A stretch of DNA of 64,000 nucleotides from UKL13-3 sp964392775 (GCA_964392775.1 CAYMRD010000002.1:1-64000); one strand, 5' to 3'; numbered from the stretch's first letter, positions 17,711 through 27,179 are shown. A program made the numbers and translations. Notes: a model not told the origin generated them from the sequence alone.

Positions 17711-19792
17711 ATGAACGAACCGGAAGCCAAAATACGCATCGATCAACTTACGCACCAACTGCAACAGCACAACTATAACTATTATACACTCTCCAAACCT
17801 ACGATCCCGGATTTTGATTTTGATGTATTGCTGAAAGAGCTTGAAGTGCTCGAACAACAGTTCCCGAATCTGGTACATCCCGATTCGCCAACCCGGAAAG
17901 TGGGTGGTAGTATCACCAAAGAATTTGTTCAGGTAAAACACAAGTACCCGATGCTCAGCTTAGGCAATACCTATTCGGAGCAGGAACTGAATGAGTTTGA
18001 TGAACGTGTGCGCAAAGGCTTGGGACAAGAAGCGGTTGAATATGTGGTGGAGTTAAAGTTTGACGGGCTGGCCATCAGCATCACTTATGAACAAGGAAAG
18101 CTGGTAAGGGCCGTAACCCGTGGTGATGGCGTATTGGGCGATGATGTAACCAATAATGTCAAAACCATTAAAACCATTCCGCACCAATTGCCTCCGGGCG
18201 ATTACCCTGATACGTTTGAAATACGCGGTGAGATTTTAATGCACCGCAAAACGTTTGAAAACCTTAACGAAGCTTACCGTAAAGAGCTGGAAGCAAAAGG
18301 GTATGATGAGGATGAAGTACGCGAACGCTTGTATAAAAACCCGCGCAACTTCGCTTCGGGAACACTCAAAATGCAGGACTCACGAGAGGTTGCTAAACGT
18401 CCCCTCGATTGTTTTTTGTATTTTATTTATACCGATGAAGCGGTTTCACAAACACATTTTGCCAGTTTGCAAAAAGCACAACAGTGGGGATTCCAGATTG
18501 GTCCGAACACGCGCTTATGCCATTCCATTGCCGAAGTAATGGATTTTGTACATGAATTTGATGCTAAACGCGAAACGCTGAGTTATGATATTGACGGGGT
18601 GGTTGTCAAAGTAAACAGTTATGCGCAGCAACAGGAGTTAGGCTTCACGGCTAAAAATCCGCGTTGGGCCATCTCCTATAAATACAAAGCTCAAAGCGCG
18701 CTTACCAGACTCGAAAAAGTAACGTATCAGGTAGGGAGAACAGGAGCCATTACTCCGGTTGCAAACCTTACGCCTGTGCAGCTTGCAGGTACAACCGTAA
18801 AACGTGCCAGCTTGTACAATGCCGATGAAATGGACCGGCTGGATTTACATGAAGGAGATTGGGTATTTGTTGAAAAAGGAGGGGAAATTATTCCAAAGAT
18901 TACGGCTGTTGATTTGTCGAAACGACAAGCTGATGCCGTGAAAATTGTATATGAACCCCAATGCCCTGAATGTGGAACAACCCTGATTCGCAAAGAAGGT
19001 GAAGTGGTGCATTATTGTCCCAATGAAAACGGATGCACACCTCAGTTGATTGGCAGGATTGAACATTTTGTGGGACGTAAAGCCATGAATATTGACAGCC
19101 TCGGAGCAGAAACAATAACCGGTTTATACACCAAAGGTTTGATTGCTACGTATGCCGATTTGTATACACTCACGGCTGAGCAGCTTGTGGGACTGGAGTT
19201 TGAAACGTACAACGAAAAGAAGGATACATTCAGCAAACGTTCATTACAGGAGAAATCGGTTGTCAATATTTTGCAAGGCATCGAAGCATCCAAACAAATT
19301 CCATTCGAGCGGGTTTTGTTTGCTTTAGGTATACGCATGGTGGGAGAGACGGTTGCCAAAAAGCTGGCCCGTCATTTTATCTCGCTTGATAAACTTGCTG
19401 TTGCATCCAAAGAAGAGATAGCAGGCATTTACGAAATCGGAGAAAAAATTGCGGAGCAAGTTGTTAAGTTTTTTGCTGATGAAACCAACCGCAATATGTG
19501 TGAGCGAATGAAAGAATACGGTTTGCAATTGGAGGTTGTAGAGGAAGAAGGCGTAGAGCGTACCAATAAACTGGAAGGAAAAAGTTTTCTGGTATCGGGC
19601 ACCTTCTCCATCAGTCGTGATGAATTGAAAAAAATGATTGAAGTAAACGGAGGTCGTAATGTGGGCAGCATCAGCAAATCCCTCAACTACCTGATTGCGG
19701 GCGATAAAATGGGTCCCGAGAAACTCAAAAAAGCAACGGACTTAAATATCCCGATTGTGAGCGAAGAGGAGTTTATGGGGATGATAAAATAA
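17711..19792 (+). CDS. ligA: NAD-dependent DNA ligase
   Basis: Seals nicks during replication and repair using NAD. All domains of LigA are present in 693 residues: the N-terminal Ia domain with the NAD-contacting tyrosines (HNYNYYTLSKP, 20-30), the adenylation domain with catalytic Lys116 in LKFDG (115-119), the OB fold, a four-cysteine zinc finger (Cys418, 421, 436, 442), helix-hairpin-helix repeats (about 510-590) and a C-terminal BRCT domain (KLEGKSFLVSGTF onward). Length matches the family. It starts at ATG 17711; the bases TATTTTG seven bases upstream resemble a -7 box lacking one spacer base. It is divergent from the barrel-protein pair. Confidence 0.97.
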   Translation: MNEPEAKIRIDQLTHQLQQHNYNYYTLSKPTIPDFDFDVLLKELEVLEQQFPNLVHPDSPTRKVGGSITKEFVQVKHKYPMLSLGNTYSEQELNEFDERVRKGLGQEAVEYVVELKFDGLAISITYEQGKLVRAVTRGDGVLGDDVTNNVKTIKTIPHQLPPGDYPDTFEIRGEILMHRKTFENLNEAYRKELEAKGYDEDEVRERLYKNPRNFASGTLKMQDSREVAKRPLDCFLYFIYTDEAVSQTHFASLQKAQQWGFQIGPNTRLCHSIAEVMDFVHEFDAKRETLSYDIDGVVVKVNSYAQQQELGFTAKNPRWAISYKYKAQSALTRLEKVTYQVGRTGAITPVANLTPVQLAGTTVKRASLYNADEMDRLDLHEGDWVFVEKGGEIIPKITAVDLSKRQADAVKIVYEPQCPECGTTLIRKEGEVVHYCPNENGCTPQLIGRIEHFVGRKAMNIDSLGAETITGLYTKGLIATYADLYTLTAEQLVGLEFETYNEKKDTFSKRSLQEKSVVNILQGIEASKQIPFERVLFALGIRMVGETVAKKLARHFISLDKLAVASKEEIAGIYEIGEKIAEQVVKFFADETNRNMCERMKEYGLQLEVVEEEGVERTNKLEGKSFLVSGTFSISRDELKKMIEVNGGRNVGSISKSLNYLIAGDKMGPEKLKKATDLNIPIVSEEEFMGMIK

Positions 19793-20184
19793 GAAGAGGA
19801 AATGATGAATGTCGAATACTTCGAACTCGAAATTTCAATAAGTGCCATAATGCTTGAATGTGGGACTGACCTATAAGCATGTCGCCAGGAACACTTGCAA
19901 CTTGCATTGGGTTTGGCTATAGTAAGCCTGTGACGAGCCCCTTCTCTCATAAGACTTCGTAGGGGCGGCTCCACAGGCGGGGAATGCAAGGGGCAATAGT
20001 GTTTCCAGACAGGCTTATCAGTCTTGATTTTTTTGCTTACTTTTTTTATCAAGAAAAAAAGTAAGTCGGGTTTGGGGTGAAACCCCAATAACTCTTCTTC
20101 TCGCGAGCTCCGCTATAGCGGAGCTCGCTGTCCGTTCGTGTAGGAGGAGTTGCAATGAATTGCAACTCTTGTCCGAAATCATCC
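19793..20184. repeat. Intergenic stretch packed with inverted repeats
   Basis: No gene. Three exact hairpins lie in the right half: CTTACTTTTTTT/AAAAAAAGTAAG with a six-base loop (20036-20065); a perfect 26-base palindrome centred on CTATAG (20103-20128); and GAGTTGCAAT/ATTGCAACTC with a two-base loop (20147-20168). The first could act as a terminator after ligA. Together they resemble the intergenic repeat patches often seen in Bacteroidota genomes; I cannot name the family. Confidence 0.6.
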
Positions 20185-20192
20185 TACCTTTG
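20185..20192 (+). promoter_or_regulatory. -7 box of the DUF6913 gene
   Basis: TACCTTTG is a perfect TAnnTTTG box with TTGC about 21 bases upstream (20160-20163). The predicted leader to ATG 20231 is about 34 bases and contains a small inverted repeat, CAACAG-GTA-CTGTTG (20201-20215). Confidence 0.5.
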
Positions 20193-20230
20193 AACACCAT
20201 CAACAGGTACTGTTGATTGAAAACCATCAC

Positions 20231-20773
20231 ATGAAATTGATCGAAGATTTAAAAAACTATATAGGGCGCTGGCAACTCGAACGGGAACTCAAAGGCAAGC
20301 GGATGAAGCGCAAACGCATCCCGTTTAATCAGGTTGGGCATATTGGTATTGTATACAATGCCGAATCAAAAGATAATGAGCAAACCGTGGCCGCTTATGC
20401 CAACCGCTTGCGGGCCGAAGGCAAAAAAGTATTTATGATGGGTTTTGTTGATTTGAAAGAATTGCCTCACGACAGAAAGTTTATGCTCAACTCTGAGTTT
20501 TTCTGGAAAGAGAAACTAAATGGTGTCAACCTGCCCATTAAAGGAAAGATTGGACAGTTTTTGCAACTGGAGTTTGATGTATTGCTCAATTTATACCACG
20601 AACCCATATTGCCCATGCAGGCTGTTGCGGCCTACAGTAAGGCTCGTTACAGGGTAGGTCCTCATATTGAGGGCGGATTGGATTATTATGATTTTATGCT
20701 GGATACTGGAAATCGCACTGATCTGGCTTTTTTGATTGAGCAAATCGACTTTTATTTGCGGAACATTAACTAG
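20231..20773 (+). CDS. DUF6913 family protein
   Basis: A 180-residue soluble protein with no signal peptide. It resembles a small Bacteroidota-specific family (DUF6913). It starts with a basic amphipathic helix (about 5-35), followed by HIGIVYNA (about 38-45) and a region ending in a cysteine-free LLNLYHEP and RYRVGPHIEG. The family has no known activity; conservation next to lysine biosynthesis genes in related genomes would be worth testing. The gene directly precedes dapA (41 bases apart), suggesting co-transcription. The frame is open to TTG 20213, but ATG 20231 fits better. Confidence 0.7.
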   Translation: MKLIEDLKNYIGRWQLERELKGKRMKRKRIPFNQVGHIGIVYNAESKDNEQTVAAYANRLRAEGKKVFMMGFVDLKELPHDRKFMLNSEFFWKEKLNGVNLPIKGKIGQFLQLEFDVLLNLYHEPILPMQAVAAYSKARYRVGPHIEGGLDYYDFMLDTGNRTDLAFLIEQIDFYLRNIN

Positions 20774-20814
20774 AGCCTGTTGGCTCTCAACAAACAATAC
20801 GAAATACAAACAAT

Positions 20815-21678
20815 ATGAAAGGTACAGGAGTAGCGTTAGTAACGCCTTTTAAAGCTGATTTTTCCATTGATTTTCCGGCTCTCGAAAAAATCGTCAACCA
20901 CTGCATCGAAGGTGGGTTGGAATATCTGGTGGTGCTTGGAACTACAGGTGAAGGGCCAACTTTAAACAAGGAAGAGAAGAAGCAGGTGTTTAAGTTCGTG
21001 GCCGAAAAAGCAGCAGGACGTATTCCGTTGGTAGCCGGTATAGGTGGAAACGATACACGTGAAGTTGCAGAAGCGATGAAATCGTTTGATGCCACCGGTT
21101 ACAGCGCTATTTTATCGGTAAGTCCGTATTACAACAAACCCAATCAGGAAGGAATCTTCTTACATTATATGGAATTGGAAAAGGTAGCACCTTTGCCAAT
21201 CATTATATACAATGTTCCGGGACGTACCGGAGCGGGCATCAGCGCGGCTACAACCCTGAGGTTGGCCAATGCTTCAAAAAAGTTTATTGCTGTTAAAGAA
21301 GCCTCGGGAAATCCGGAAGTGTTCATGGATATTTTAAAAGACAAACCGGCTCATTTCTCCGTTATTTCAGGTGATGATAACCTGACACTTCCTTTTGTTG
21401 CCATGGGCATGACAGGCGTTATTTCGGTGATTGCACAAGCGTATCCGCGCAAGTTTAGTGATATGGTACGTTTGGGATTGGCCGGTAACTTTGAAGAAGC
21501 CCGCAAATTGCATTACGAACTGTACGATGCCACCAAACTGATTTTCGCAGATGGCAGTCCGGGAGGTATCAAAGTGATTTTGAATCAACTGGGCTTATGC
21601 GAAACCACGGTGCGTTTACCTTTGGCTCCTGTGAACAAAGATCTGGAAGCAAAACTTCGTGCATTGAAGATTGCTTAA
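20815..21678 (+). CDS. dapA: 4-hydroxy-tetrahydrodipicolinate synthase
   Basis: Condenses pyruvate with aspartate semialdehyde in the first committed step toward lysine and diaminopimelate, the peptidoglycan cross-linker. The 287-residue TIM-barrel enzyme has GTTGEGPTL (pyruvate pocket), the catalytic tyrosine in SPYYNKP (105/106), the arginine motif VPGRTG and the Schiff-base lysine in FIAVKEASGN (Lys161). Length and motifs match the family exactly. It starts at ATG 20815 and is followed by a terminator at 21698-21728. It is probably read with the DUF6913 gene. Confidence 0.97.
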   Translation: MKGTGVALVTPFKADFSIDFPALEKIVNHCIEGGLEYLVVLGTTGEGPTLNKEEKKQVFKFVAEKAAGRIPLVAGIGGNDTREVAEAMKSFDATGYSAILSVSPYYNKPNQEGIFLHYMELEKVAPLPIIIYNVPGRTGAGISAATTLRLANASKKFIAVKEASGNPEVFMDILKDKPAHFSVISGDDNLTLPFVAMGMTGVISVIAQAYPRKFSDMVRLGLAGNFEEARKLHYELYDATKLIFADGSPGGIKVILNQLGLCETTVRLPLAPVNKDLEAKLRALKIA

Positions 21679-21697
21679 GTTTAATTTTAGATATTGG

Positions 21698-21728
21698 AAA
21701 TCCCGGGAGTCACTTCCGGGATTTTTTT
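21698..21728 (+). terminator. Rho-independent terminator after dapA
   Basis: AAATCCCGG pairs with CCGGGATTT around a nine-base loop and runs into seven T residues. Confidence 0.85.
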
Positions 21729-21826
21729 GTTTGATTATCAGGTTTACGCGTTTGGTTAAACAATTTTTATCAATTAGATGATTGGAAGGTTGTAATTTAC
21801 AATCGTAAACAAATACATAGATAGCT

Positions 21827-22981
21827 TTGGAATTTCCGGGTAGCATCAAATCAAAACTCCCCAAAACGGGAACCACCATTTTTACGGTGATGTCGGCTTT
21901 GGCCAACGAACATAAAGCGATTAACCTTGCTCAGGGTTTTCCTGATTTTTCGTGTTCTCCCAAACTTGTCGATCTTGTGCATCAGTATATGCACAAAGGG
22001 ATGAACCAATATGCCCCAATGCCGGGTGTGATGGCTTTGCGCGAACGTATTGCCGAAAAAACAGAACAATTGTATTCGGCAGTGTACAATCCCGAAACCG
22101 AAATTACTATTACACCCGGAGCTACACATGCCTTGTATGCGGCCATCAGTGCCATTGTACGCGAAGGCGATGAGGTAATCGTACTCGAACCTTGTTACGA
22201 TTCGTATGTTCCTGCCATCGAACTCAATGGTGGTCGTCCGGTGTTTTTTGAACTGAAGTTCCCCGATTATAAAGTGGATTGGAATGAATTGAAACGGTTG
22301 GTGAGTTATAAAACCAAAATGATTATCATCAATACGCCACACAATCCAACCGGAACGATTTTGAGCGCACAGGATATGCTCAAGTTGCAGAAGATTGTTG
22401 ATAAAACAGAAATTGTAATTTTAAGTGATGAAGTATACGAGCATATTATTTTTGATCACCTCGAACATCAAAGTGTAGCACGTTACCCGAAGCTGGCTGA
22501 ACGCAGCATCATTGTTTCATCGTTCGGGAAAACCTATCATACCACGGGTTGGAAAATGGGCTACGTATTGGCCCCGGCCAACCTGATGGTGGAGTTCAGA
22601 AAAGTTCATCAGTTTATTGCATTCAGTGTCAATACACCTGTGCAGTATGCCCTGGCCGATTATATTACCGACAAAGATGCATACCTGCAACTTAACCGGT
22701 TTTACCAGGAAAAACGTGACACGTTTCAGAAGCTGGTGAAAGGTTCCCGGTTTAAACTTTTGCCTTGTTTGGGTTCCTACTTTCAGTTGATGGGCTATCA
22801 AAAAATTACCCAAGAGAAAGACTTGGATTTGGCCAAACGAATGACCAAAGAACATAAAATTGCCAGCATTCCGGTTTCTTCTTTTTACCATAAACAGAAC
22901 GATAATCACGTATTGCGTTTTTGTTTTGCCAAGAGTGATGAAACATTGGAAAAGGCTGCCGAAAAACTACTTAAGATATGA
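21827..22981 (+). CDS. Methionine-type PLP aminotransferase (YbdL/kynurenine aminotransferase-like)
   Basis: A fold-type I aminotransferase of 384 residues, class I/II. Marks are INLAQGFPDF (about 31-40), NPHNPTG-like TPHNPTG, DEVYEHI and the PLP lysine in SFGKTYHTTGW (Lys235). The whole pattern matches the YbdL/glutamine transaminase K group, which transfers amino groups from glutamine to 2-oxo acids such as the methionine precursor. Its stop overlaps the omega-amidase start as ATGA, a known functional pairing: the amidase removes the 2-oxoglutaramate formed. Start is uncertain. No ATG precedes residue 22; TTG 21827 gives a normal N terminus but overlaps a perfect -7 box (TAGCTTTG, 21822-21829). 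Confidence 0.85.
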   Translation: MEFPGSIKSKLPKTGTTIFTVMSALANEHKAINLAQGFPDFSCSPKLVDLVHQYMHKGMNQYAPMPGVMALRERIAEKTEQLYSAVYNPETEITITPGATHALYAAISAIVREGDEVIVLEPCYDSYVPAIELNGGRPVFFELKFPDYKVDWNELKRLVSYKTKMIIINTPHNPTGTILSAQDMLKLQKIVDKTEIVILSDEVYEHIIFDHLEHQSVARYPKLAERSIIVSSFGKTYHTTGWKMGYVLAPANLMVEFRKVHQFIAFSVNTPVQYALADYITDKDAYLQLNRFYQEKRDTFQKLVKGSRFKLLPCLGSYFQLMGYQKITQEKDLDLAKRMTKEHKIASIPVSSFYHKQNDNHVLRFCFAKSDETLEKAAEKLLKI

Positions 22982-23751
22982 GCGAACTTCGGGTAACATT
23001 GGTTCAAACCACCTTGTTTTGGGAAGACAAACAAGCCAACCTCAATCATTTTGAGGAACTACTTAAAGGCGTTGCATCAACTGATTTGGTTGTATTGCCT
23101 GAAATGTTTACCACCGGTTTTTCAATGAATACTACATTGGCTGAAGGAATGGACGGTGCAGGTGTAAACTGGATGCGTGAGCAGGCTAAACAATTGCAAG
23201 TGCCTGTTTGCGGGAGCGTTATGATTAGTGAAGACGAAATGTTTTACAACAGATTCATTTGGATGAATCCGGATGGAACATCTACTCATTACAATAAACG
23301 CCACCTGTTTAGGATGGGCAATGAACACTCTCATTTTGCAGCAGGCAATGAACAGTTAGTGGTTCGTTACAAAGATTGGAAATTGCTATTGCAAGTATGT
23401 TATGATTTGCGCTTCCCGGTTTGGATGAGGCGTACTCCCAAAAATGATTACGATGCCATTTTGATAGCAGCCAACTGGCCCGAACGCAGAATTGCCCATT
23501 GGCGAACGTTGTTACAGGCCCGTGCTATTGAAAACCAGTGTTATGTGGCTGCGGTAAACCGGATTGGTGAAGATGGAAACGGAATAAATCATACAGGAAG
23601 CAGTGGCCTTATCAACCCTCGCGGTGAGTGGGTAAAGGATGTAGCAGATACCAATGGTTTGACAACTGTTGTGCTTCATAAGCAGGAAGTAACGGAATGG
23701 CGGTCGGCTTTCCCTGCTGCCAATGATGCAGACAGCTTTATTTTGGCATAA
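22978..23751 (+). CDS. Omega-amidase of the nitrilase superfamily (YafV-like)
   Basis: A 257-residue carbon-nitrogen hydrolase. The Glu-Lys-Cys triad is visible: Glu42 in LPEMFTTGFS, Lys107 in YNKRHLF and Cys141 in LQVCYDLRFP. This combination matches omega-amidase/YafV, which hydrolyses 2-oxoglutaramate or 2-oxosuccinamate to ammonia and the dicarboxylic acid. The ATGA overlap with the aminotransferase gene points to translational coupling, and the two should act in sequence as the glutamine transaminase-omega-amidase route used in methionine salvage. It is cytoplasmic, without a signal peptide, and of normal length. Confidence 0.88.
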   Translation: MSELRVTLVQTTLFWEDKQANLNHFEELLKGVASTDLVVLPEMFTTGFSMNTTLAEGMDGAGVNWMREQAKQLQVPVCGSVMISEDEMFYNRFIWMNPDGTSTHYNKRHLFRMGNEHSHFAAGNEQLVVRYKDWKLLLQVCYDLRFPVWMRRTPKNDYDAILIAANWPERRIAHWRTLLQARAIENQCYVAAVNRIGEDGNGINHTGSSGLINPRGEWVKDVADTNGLTTVVLHKQEVTEWRSAFPAANDADSFILA

Positions 23752-23820
23752 TTTTTAAGAGAAAATTGTGCAACTTTATGGCGTGATTAAACGTCATATT
23801 ATTACAATTATACTTTATTT

Positions 23821-24921
23821 ATGAAAAAATACACTTCGCTCTTTTTGAGCTTAATATTGTTTGCTTCAACGGTTTTTGCCGGTGGGGGAACGTTAAAGTT
23901 TGAGAAACCAATACACAATTTCGGAACCATCATCGAAACGGAAGGAAACGCAGAGTATGTGTTTAGATTTACGAATACAGGAAGAGGGCCGATACGTATT
24001 CTTCAAATTTTGACCAGTTGTGGATGCACAACATCCGACTATACCAAAACAGCGGTTAATCCGGGTGAATCAGGATACGTTAAAGCAATATTCGACCCTA
24101 AGGATCGTCAGGGACCGTTTTCAAGAACATTAACCGTTGTTACAAACGGATTGCCTGAAACGTATGTTTTAACAGTAGAGGGTTCCGTGGGATCGCCTAA
24201 TAAAGAATTGCTCGCAGCTTTTCCTTATCAAATCGGTTCGGTTCGGTTTTCGAACAAAGAATTGGTATTACCGCAGATGAAGGAAGACAAGATTGATACA
24301 ATTTATTTGAGCGTATACAATCCTTCATCCAAATCCTTGACGATTCGAAATGTGATAACCCCTTATCCGGTATCAGGGGATGTCAGGAATAAGATTATTC
24401 TTCCATCCGGAGGTGATGATTTGTTGTTTACGTTTAATGGAGCTTTATGCAAAGGCTATGGCCCACGCGTGGACACACTAAAACTGATAACAAACGATGA
24501 AACGGAACACACAAAGACGTTTTTGATAAAATCAAACATCGTTCAGAATTTTGATAAATTGACTCCTCAAGAAAAGGCTGATGCTCCTGTATTTGTAAGT
24601 GATAGTACAGATGGTAGAATAGCCGAGTTGTATCAGGGTGAAATAGGGGTGTATGAGTTTTTAGTGGAGAATAAAGGGAAGTCGGATTTACTTGTTAAAG
24701 GATATTATAGCGACTGTAAATGTATGACGGCTCGTTTTGAAAAAGATAAACTCAAAAAAGGTAGCAAAGGAAAATTGATTGTGACGTTAAATACTAAACG
24801 TATGCATAGGGATGTGACACGTAAGATAACGGTGATAACAAACGATCCGAAACATTCGGAACAGGTATTTACCATTCGAACCAAGGTTGTTATTCCCGGA
24901 ATGGAGCCAACGCAAAACTAA
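23821..24921 (+). CDS. Secreted DUF1573 domain protein
   Basis: A 366-residue exported protein with a signal peptide (KYTSLFLSLILFASTVFA). Residues about 27-110 form a DUF1573 domain, with HNFGTI and the conserved LTSCGCTT; a second, weaker copy occupies about 255-345 (DLLVKGYYSDCKCMT). DUF1573 is an Ig-like (ASH/PapD-like) fold common in Bacteroidota periplasmic proteins; no activity is established. The paired cysteines in SCGC and CKC could form disulphides. It lies 18 bases upstream of the HtrA protease gene, so the two may be an envelope pair. Confidence 0.8.
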   Translation: MKKYTSLFLSLILFASTVFAGGGTLKFEKPIHNFGTIIETEGNAEYVFRFTNTGRGPIRILQILTSCGCTTSDYTKTAVNPGESGYVKAIFDPKDRQGPFSRTLTVVTNGLPETYVLTVEGSVGSPNKELLAAFPYQIGSVRFSNKELVLPQMKEDKIDTIYLSVYNPSSKSLTIRNVITPYPVSGDVRNKIILPSGGDDLLFTFNGALCKGYGPRVDTLKLITNDETEHTKTFLIKSNIVQNFDKLTPQEKADAPVFVSDSTDGRIAELYQGEIGVYEFLVENKGKSDLLVKGYYSDCKCMTARFEKDKLKKGSKGKLIVTLNTKRMHRDVTRKITVITNDPKHSEQVFTIRTKVVIPGMEPTQN

Positions 24922-24939
24922 ATTTAGCAATTCAAGTAT

Positions 24940-26385
24940 ATGAGAAAAACAATGTGGATGATTGCACTGGGGTTTACCAGTGGTATTTTGGGGGCATTTA
25001 CTTTTCATGTGTTATTACCCAATAGGGTTGTACTCCAACAGGCAAGTGGAACTTCTGCTCAAAATGAGTCAACGATTAATCAGGTAAATTATCGTCAGGC
25101 AATGGCCTCCGATTTTGTGGAAGCATCGCAGGTTGCTACACCTTGCGTGGTGTTTATCAAAACCATCAGCAGGCAACAGCAAGCTACAACCGATCCGTTT
25201 TTTGATTTTTGGTCCAATATGGATTTCTTCGGACAACGTGGTCCGGTTACCAGTTCTGGTTCGGGTGTAATCATCAGCAAAGACGGATATATTGTTACCA
25301 ACCTGCATGTGGTTAAAGATGCAGATCAGATAGAGGTGATTACCAACAATAATAAACATTCATATAAAGCTAAATTGATTGGTAAAGATGCATCAACCGA
25401 TTTAGCCTTGATTAAAATTGAGGCATCCAATCTTACCAATATTGTTTTTGGCAACAGCGATGATGTAAAAATTGGTGAATGGGTAGTGGCTGTGGGCAAT
25501 CCGTTTAACCTCACCTCAACAGTAACTGCAGGTATTGTGAGTGCTAAAGGGCGCAATATTAATATTGTAAACAGCCGTTTCCCGATTGAGTCATTCATTC
25601 AAACCGATGCGGCCATCAATCCCGGAAACAGTGGAGGAGCGTTGGTGAACAGCAAAGGAGAGCTGGTGGGTATCAATACGGCTATTGCATCCAATACCGG
25701 TTCGTATAATGGATATGGATTTGCGATTCCGGTGAATATTGTACAAAAAATTATTAAGGATCTGGTTGAATTTAATGAAGTTCAACGTGGATTCACCGGG
25801 TTGGAAGTGAAAGATATTGATGGCACTCTGGCCGATAAACTCAATATCAATGATAATCTTGGGGTGTATGTATTGTCGGTATTGGCCGAAGGGCCGAGCG
25901 ATCAGGCTGGTATTAAAGCCGGTGACGTGATTGTGAAGGTGAACGAAAAACCGATTGACAGCAAAGCTATTTTTGATGAGCAAATCAGTTATGCCCGTCC
26001 GGGTGATAAGGTGAAGTTTAGTGTGTTGCGCTCCGGTAAAGAAACCGCAGTGTATGTGAAACTGATTAACCGGGAAGGTAATACGGCTATCATGCGCAAA
26101 AACACTGTTACATCAACTTCGCTTGGAGCCGATTTTCAACCTGTATCTAAAGTAGAGCTTGAGAAATATGGAATCAAATCGGGTATCAAGGTGAGCAATA
26201 TCCGTCAGGGGAAATTTGCAGGGATGGGTATTCCCGAAGATTTTATCATCACCTCGTTTAACCGTAAAGAATATACCAGTGCCGAGGAGTTTATCAAAGA
26301 CTTTGAAAAAGTACGCGGGCAAATACTCATCGAAGGGTTGTACGCAAATGGAAGCCGCGGGTTTTATTCCTTCTATGCGTATTAA
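24940..26385 (+). CDS. HtrA/DegP-family serine protease with PDZ domains
   Basis: A periplasmic trypsin-like protease/chaperone of 481 residues. It has an N-terminal hydrophobic segment (about 5-25) that is a signal or anchor. The catalytic triad is His123 (TNLHVV), Asp154 (STDLALIKI) and Ser231 (NPGNSGGAL). Two PDZ domains follow: one after VEFNEVQRGFTGLEV (about 285-375), and a degenerate second one at the C terminus ending VRGQILIEGLY. The role is degradation or refolding of damaged envelope proteins. The gene follows the DUF1573 gene by 18 bases and ends ahead of the hairpin at 26507-26541. Confidence 0.92.
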   Translation: MRKTMWMIALGFTSGILGAFTFHVLLPNRVVLQQASGTSAQNESTINQVNYRQAMASDFVEASQVATPCVVFIKTISRQQQATTDPFFDFWSNMDFFGQRGPVTSSGSGVIISKDGYIVTNLHVVKDADQIEVITNNNKHSYKAKLIGKDASTDLALIKIEASNLTNIVFGNSDDVKIGEWVVAVGNPFNLTSTVTAGIVSAKGRNINIVNSRFPIESFIQTDAAINPGNSGGALVNSKGELVGINTAIASNTGSYNGYGFAIPVNIVQKIIKDLVEFNEVQRGFTGLEVKDIDGTLADKLNINDNLGVYVLSVLAEGPSDQAGIKAGDVIVKVNEKPIDSKAIFDEQISYARPGDKVKFSVLRSGKETAVYVKLINREGNTAIMRKNTVTSTSLGADFQPVSKVELEKYGIKSGIKVSNIRQGKFAGMGIPEDFIITSFNRKEYTSAEEFIKDFEKVRGQILIEGLYANGSRGFYSFYAY

Positions 26386-26506
26386 TTTGTTAATTATGTT
26401 GATTGGTTGATAGTGTTAATATGGAGGAGCATAACACTATGGCTGCCTGAGCTCCATGTAGTGGATGGTCGAAGGCAGTTGTAAGGAGACAACCTATCTA
26501 AATAAA

Positions 26507-26541
26507 AAAGAGGCTGTATCAAATGATGATACAGCCTCTTT
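26507..26541. terminator. Bidirectional terminator between htrA and the TlpA gene
   Basis: A perfect 15-base stem (AAAGAGGCTGTATCA with its exact complement) around the loop AATGA. Minus-strand reading runs into TTTTTTATT, an ideal tail for the TlpA gene; plus-strand reading gives a weaker TTTCGTTT tail for htrA. The 120 bases between htrA and this hairpin hold nothing I recognise. Confidence 0.85.
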
Positions 26542-26561
26542 CGTTTATTAGTTGTTGATGC

Positions 26562-27065
26562 TTATTTTTTAGCAGCCATCAACGATTTGATTTTTTCCTC
26601 CAACACAAACTCGTCTCCCTCTAGGTAACCGGTATGTGTGTAAACGATAGTTCCATTAGCATCCAATAAAAGTGTAAAAGGAATGGAAACGGCATTCATG
26701 GCACGTTTAAGGTCTTCGTTTACATCCAGCAAACAATCAAAATCCCAATTTTGCCCATCAACATAAGGTTTTACTTTAGGTACATTACGTGAGTTGTCGG
26801 TTGAAACCGAAACAATAACAACATTGTACTTTTCCTTCCAATCATCGTATAAATCATTGAGGTTGTTTAGCTCCTTTTTACACGGGGTACACCAGGTTGC
26901 CCAAAATGAGATAATGGTTATTTTACCGTTTTTAGAATAGTCGGCAACATTTACGTTTTTACCATTCAGGTCTTTAAGTGTGATATCGGGCATTGTTTGA
27001 CTTCCGGATTGTGCCCAGGTTGATGCCGAAATGCAGATGAGGAGTAATGCGAATAATTTCTTCAT
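26562..27065 (-). CDS. TlpA-type thioredoxin-like protein
   Basis: A 167-residue exported thiol-disulphide protein. After a signal peptide (MKKLFALLLICISASTWAQ) comes an AlkC/TSA-Redoxin-type domain with PDITLKDLNGK and the redox motif ATWCTPCKKEL (Cys59, Cys62), followed by the cis-proline region VSIPFTLLLDANG. Proteins of this type reduce disulphides in the periplasm, often for cytochrome c maturation; the seven-heme cytochrome at 35 kb would be a possible client, though they are not linked. The open frame extends to 27161, but ATG 27065 precedes the signal peptide and lies behind a perfect -7 box. Confidence 0.9.
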   Translation of the reverse strand: MKKLFALLLICISASTWAQSGSQTMPDITLKDLNGKNVNVADYSKNGKITIISFWATWCTPCKKELNNLNDLYDDWKEKYNVVIVSVSTDNSRNVPKVKPYVDGQNWDFDCLLDVNEDLKRAMNAVSIPFTLLLDANGTIVYTHTGYLEGDEFVLEEKIKSLMAAKK

Positions 27066-27086
27066 TAGATTTAGAATTAGGGATGT

Positions 27087-27094
27087 CAAATATA
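27087..27094 (-). promoter_or_regulatory. -7 box of the TlpA gene
   Basis: On the minus strand, TATATTTG (27094-27087) is a perfect TAnnTTTG box 21 bases before ATG 27065. No clear -33 element. Confidence 0.5.
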
Positions 27095-27171
27095 TTGTTT
27101 TTGCCAATAAAACATACATCATGCCATGTTTTGCAAACATATCCACAGTGTTTAAAATCACCGTTAACCTA

Positions 27172-27179
27172 TATATTTG
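27172..27179 (+). promoter_or_regulatory. -7 box of the tandem Ddl gene
   Basis: TATATTTG is a perfect TAnnTTTG box divergent from the TlpA promoter. An ATG (27187) seven bases downstream opens a seven-codon frame (MKWVPSS) that stops at 27210; the Ddl ATG follows at 27227. Confidence 0.5.

Noticed and set aside
20213..20230. Six-codon upstream extension (TTG) of the DUF6913 gene
   Set aside because: Non-ATG codon; the ATG at 20231 begins the protein in the manner expected for the family.
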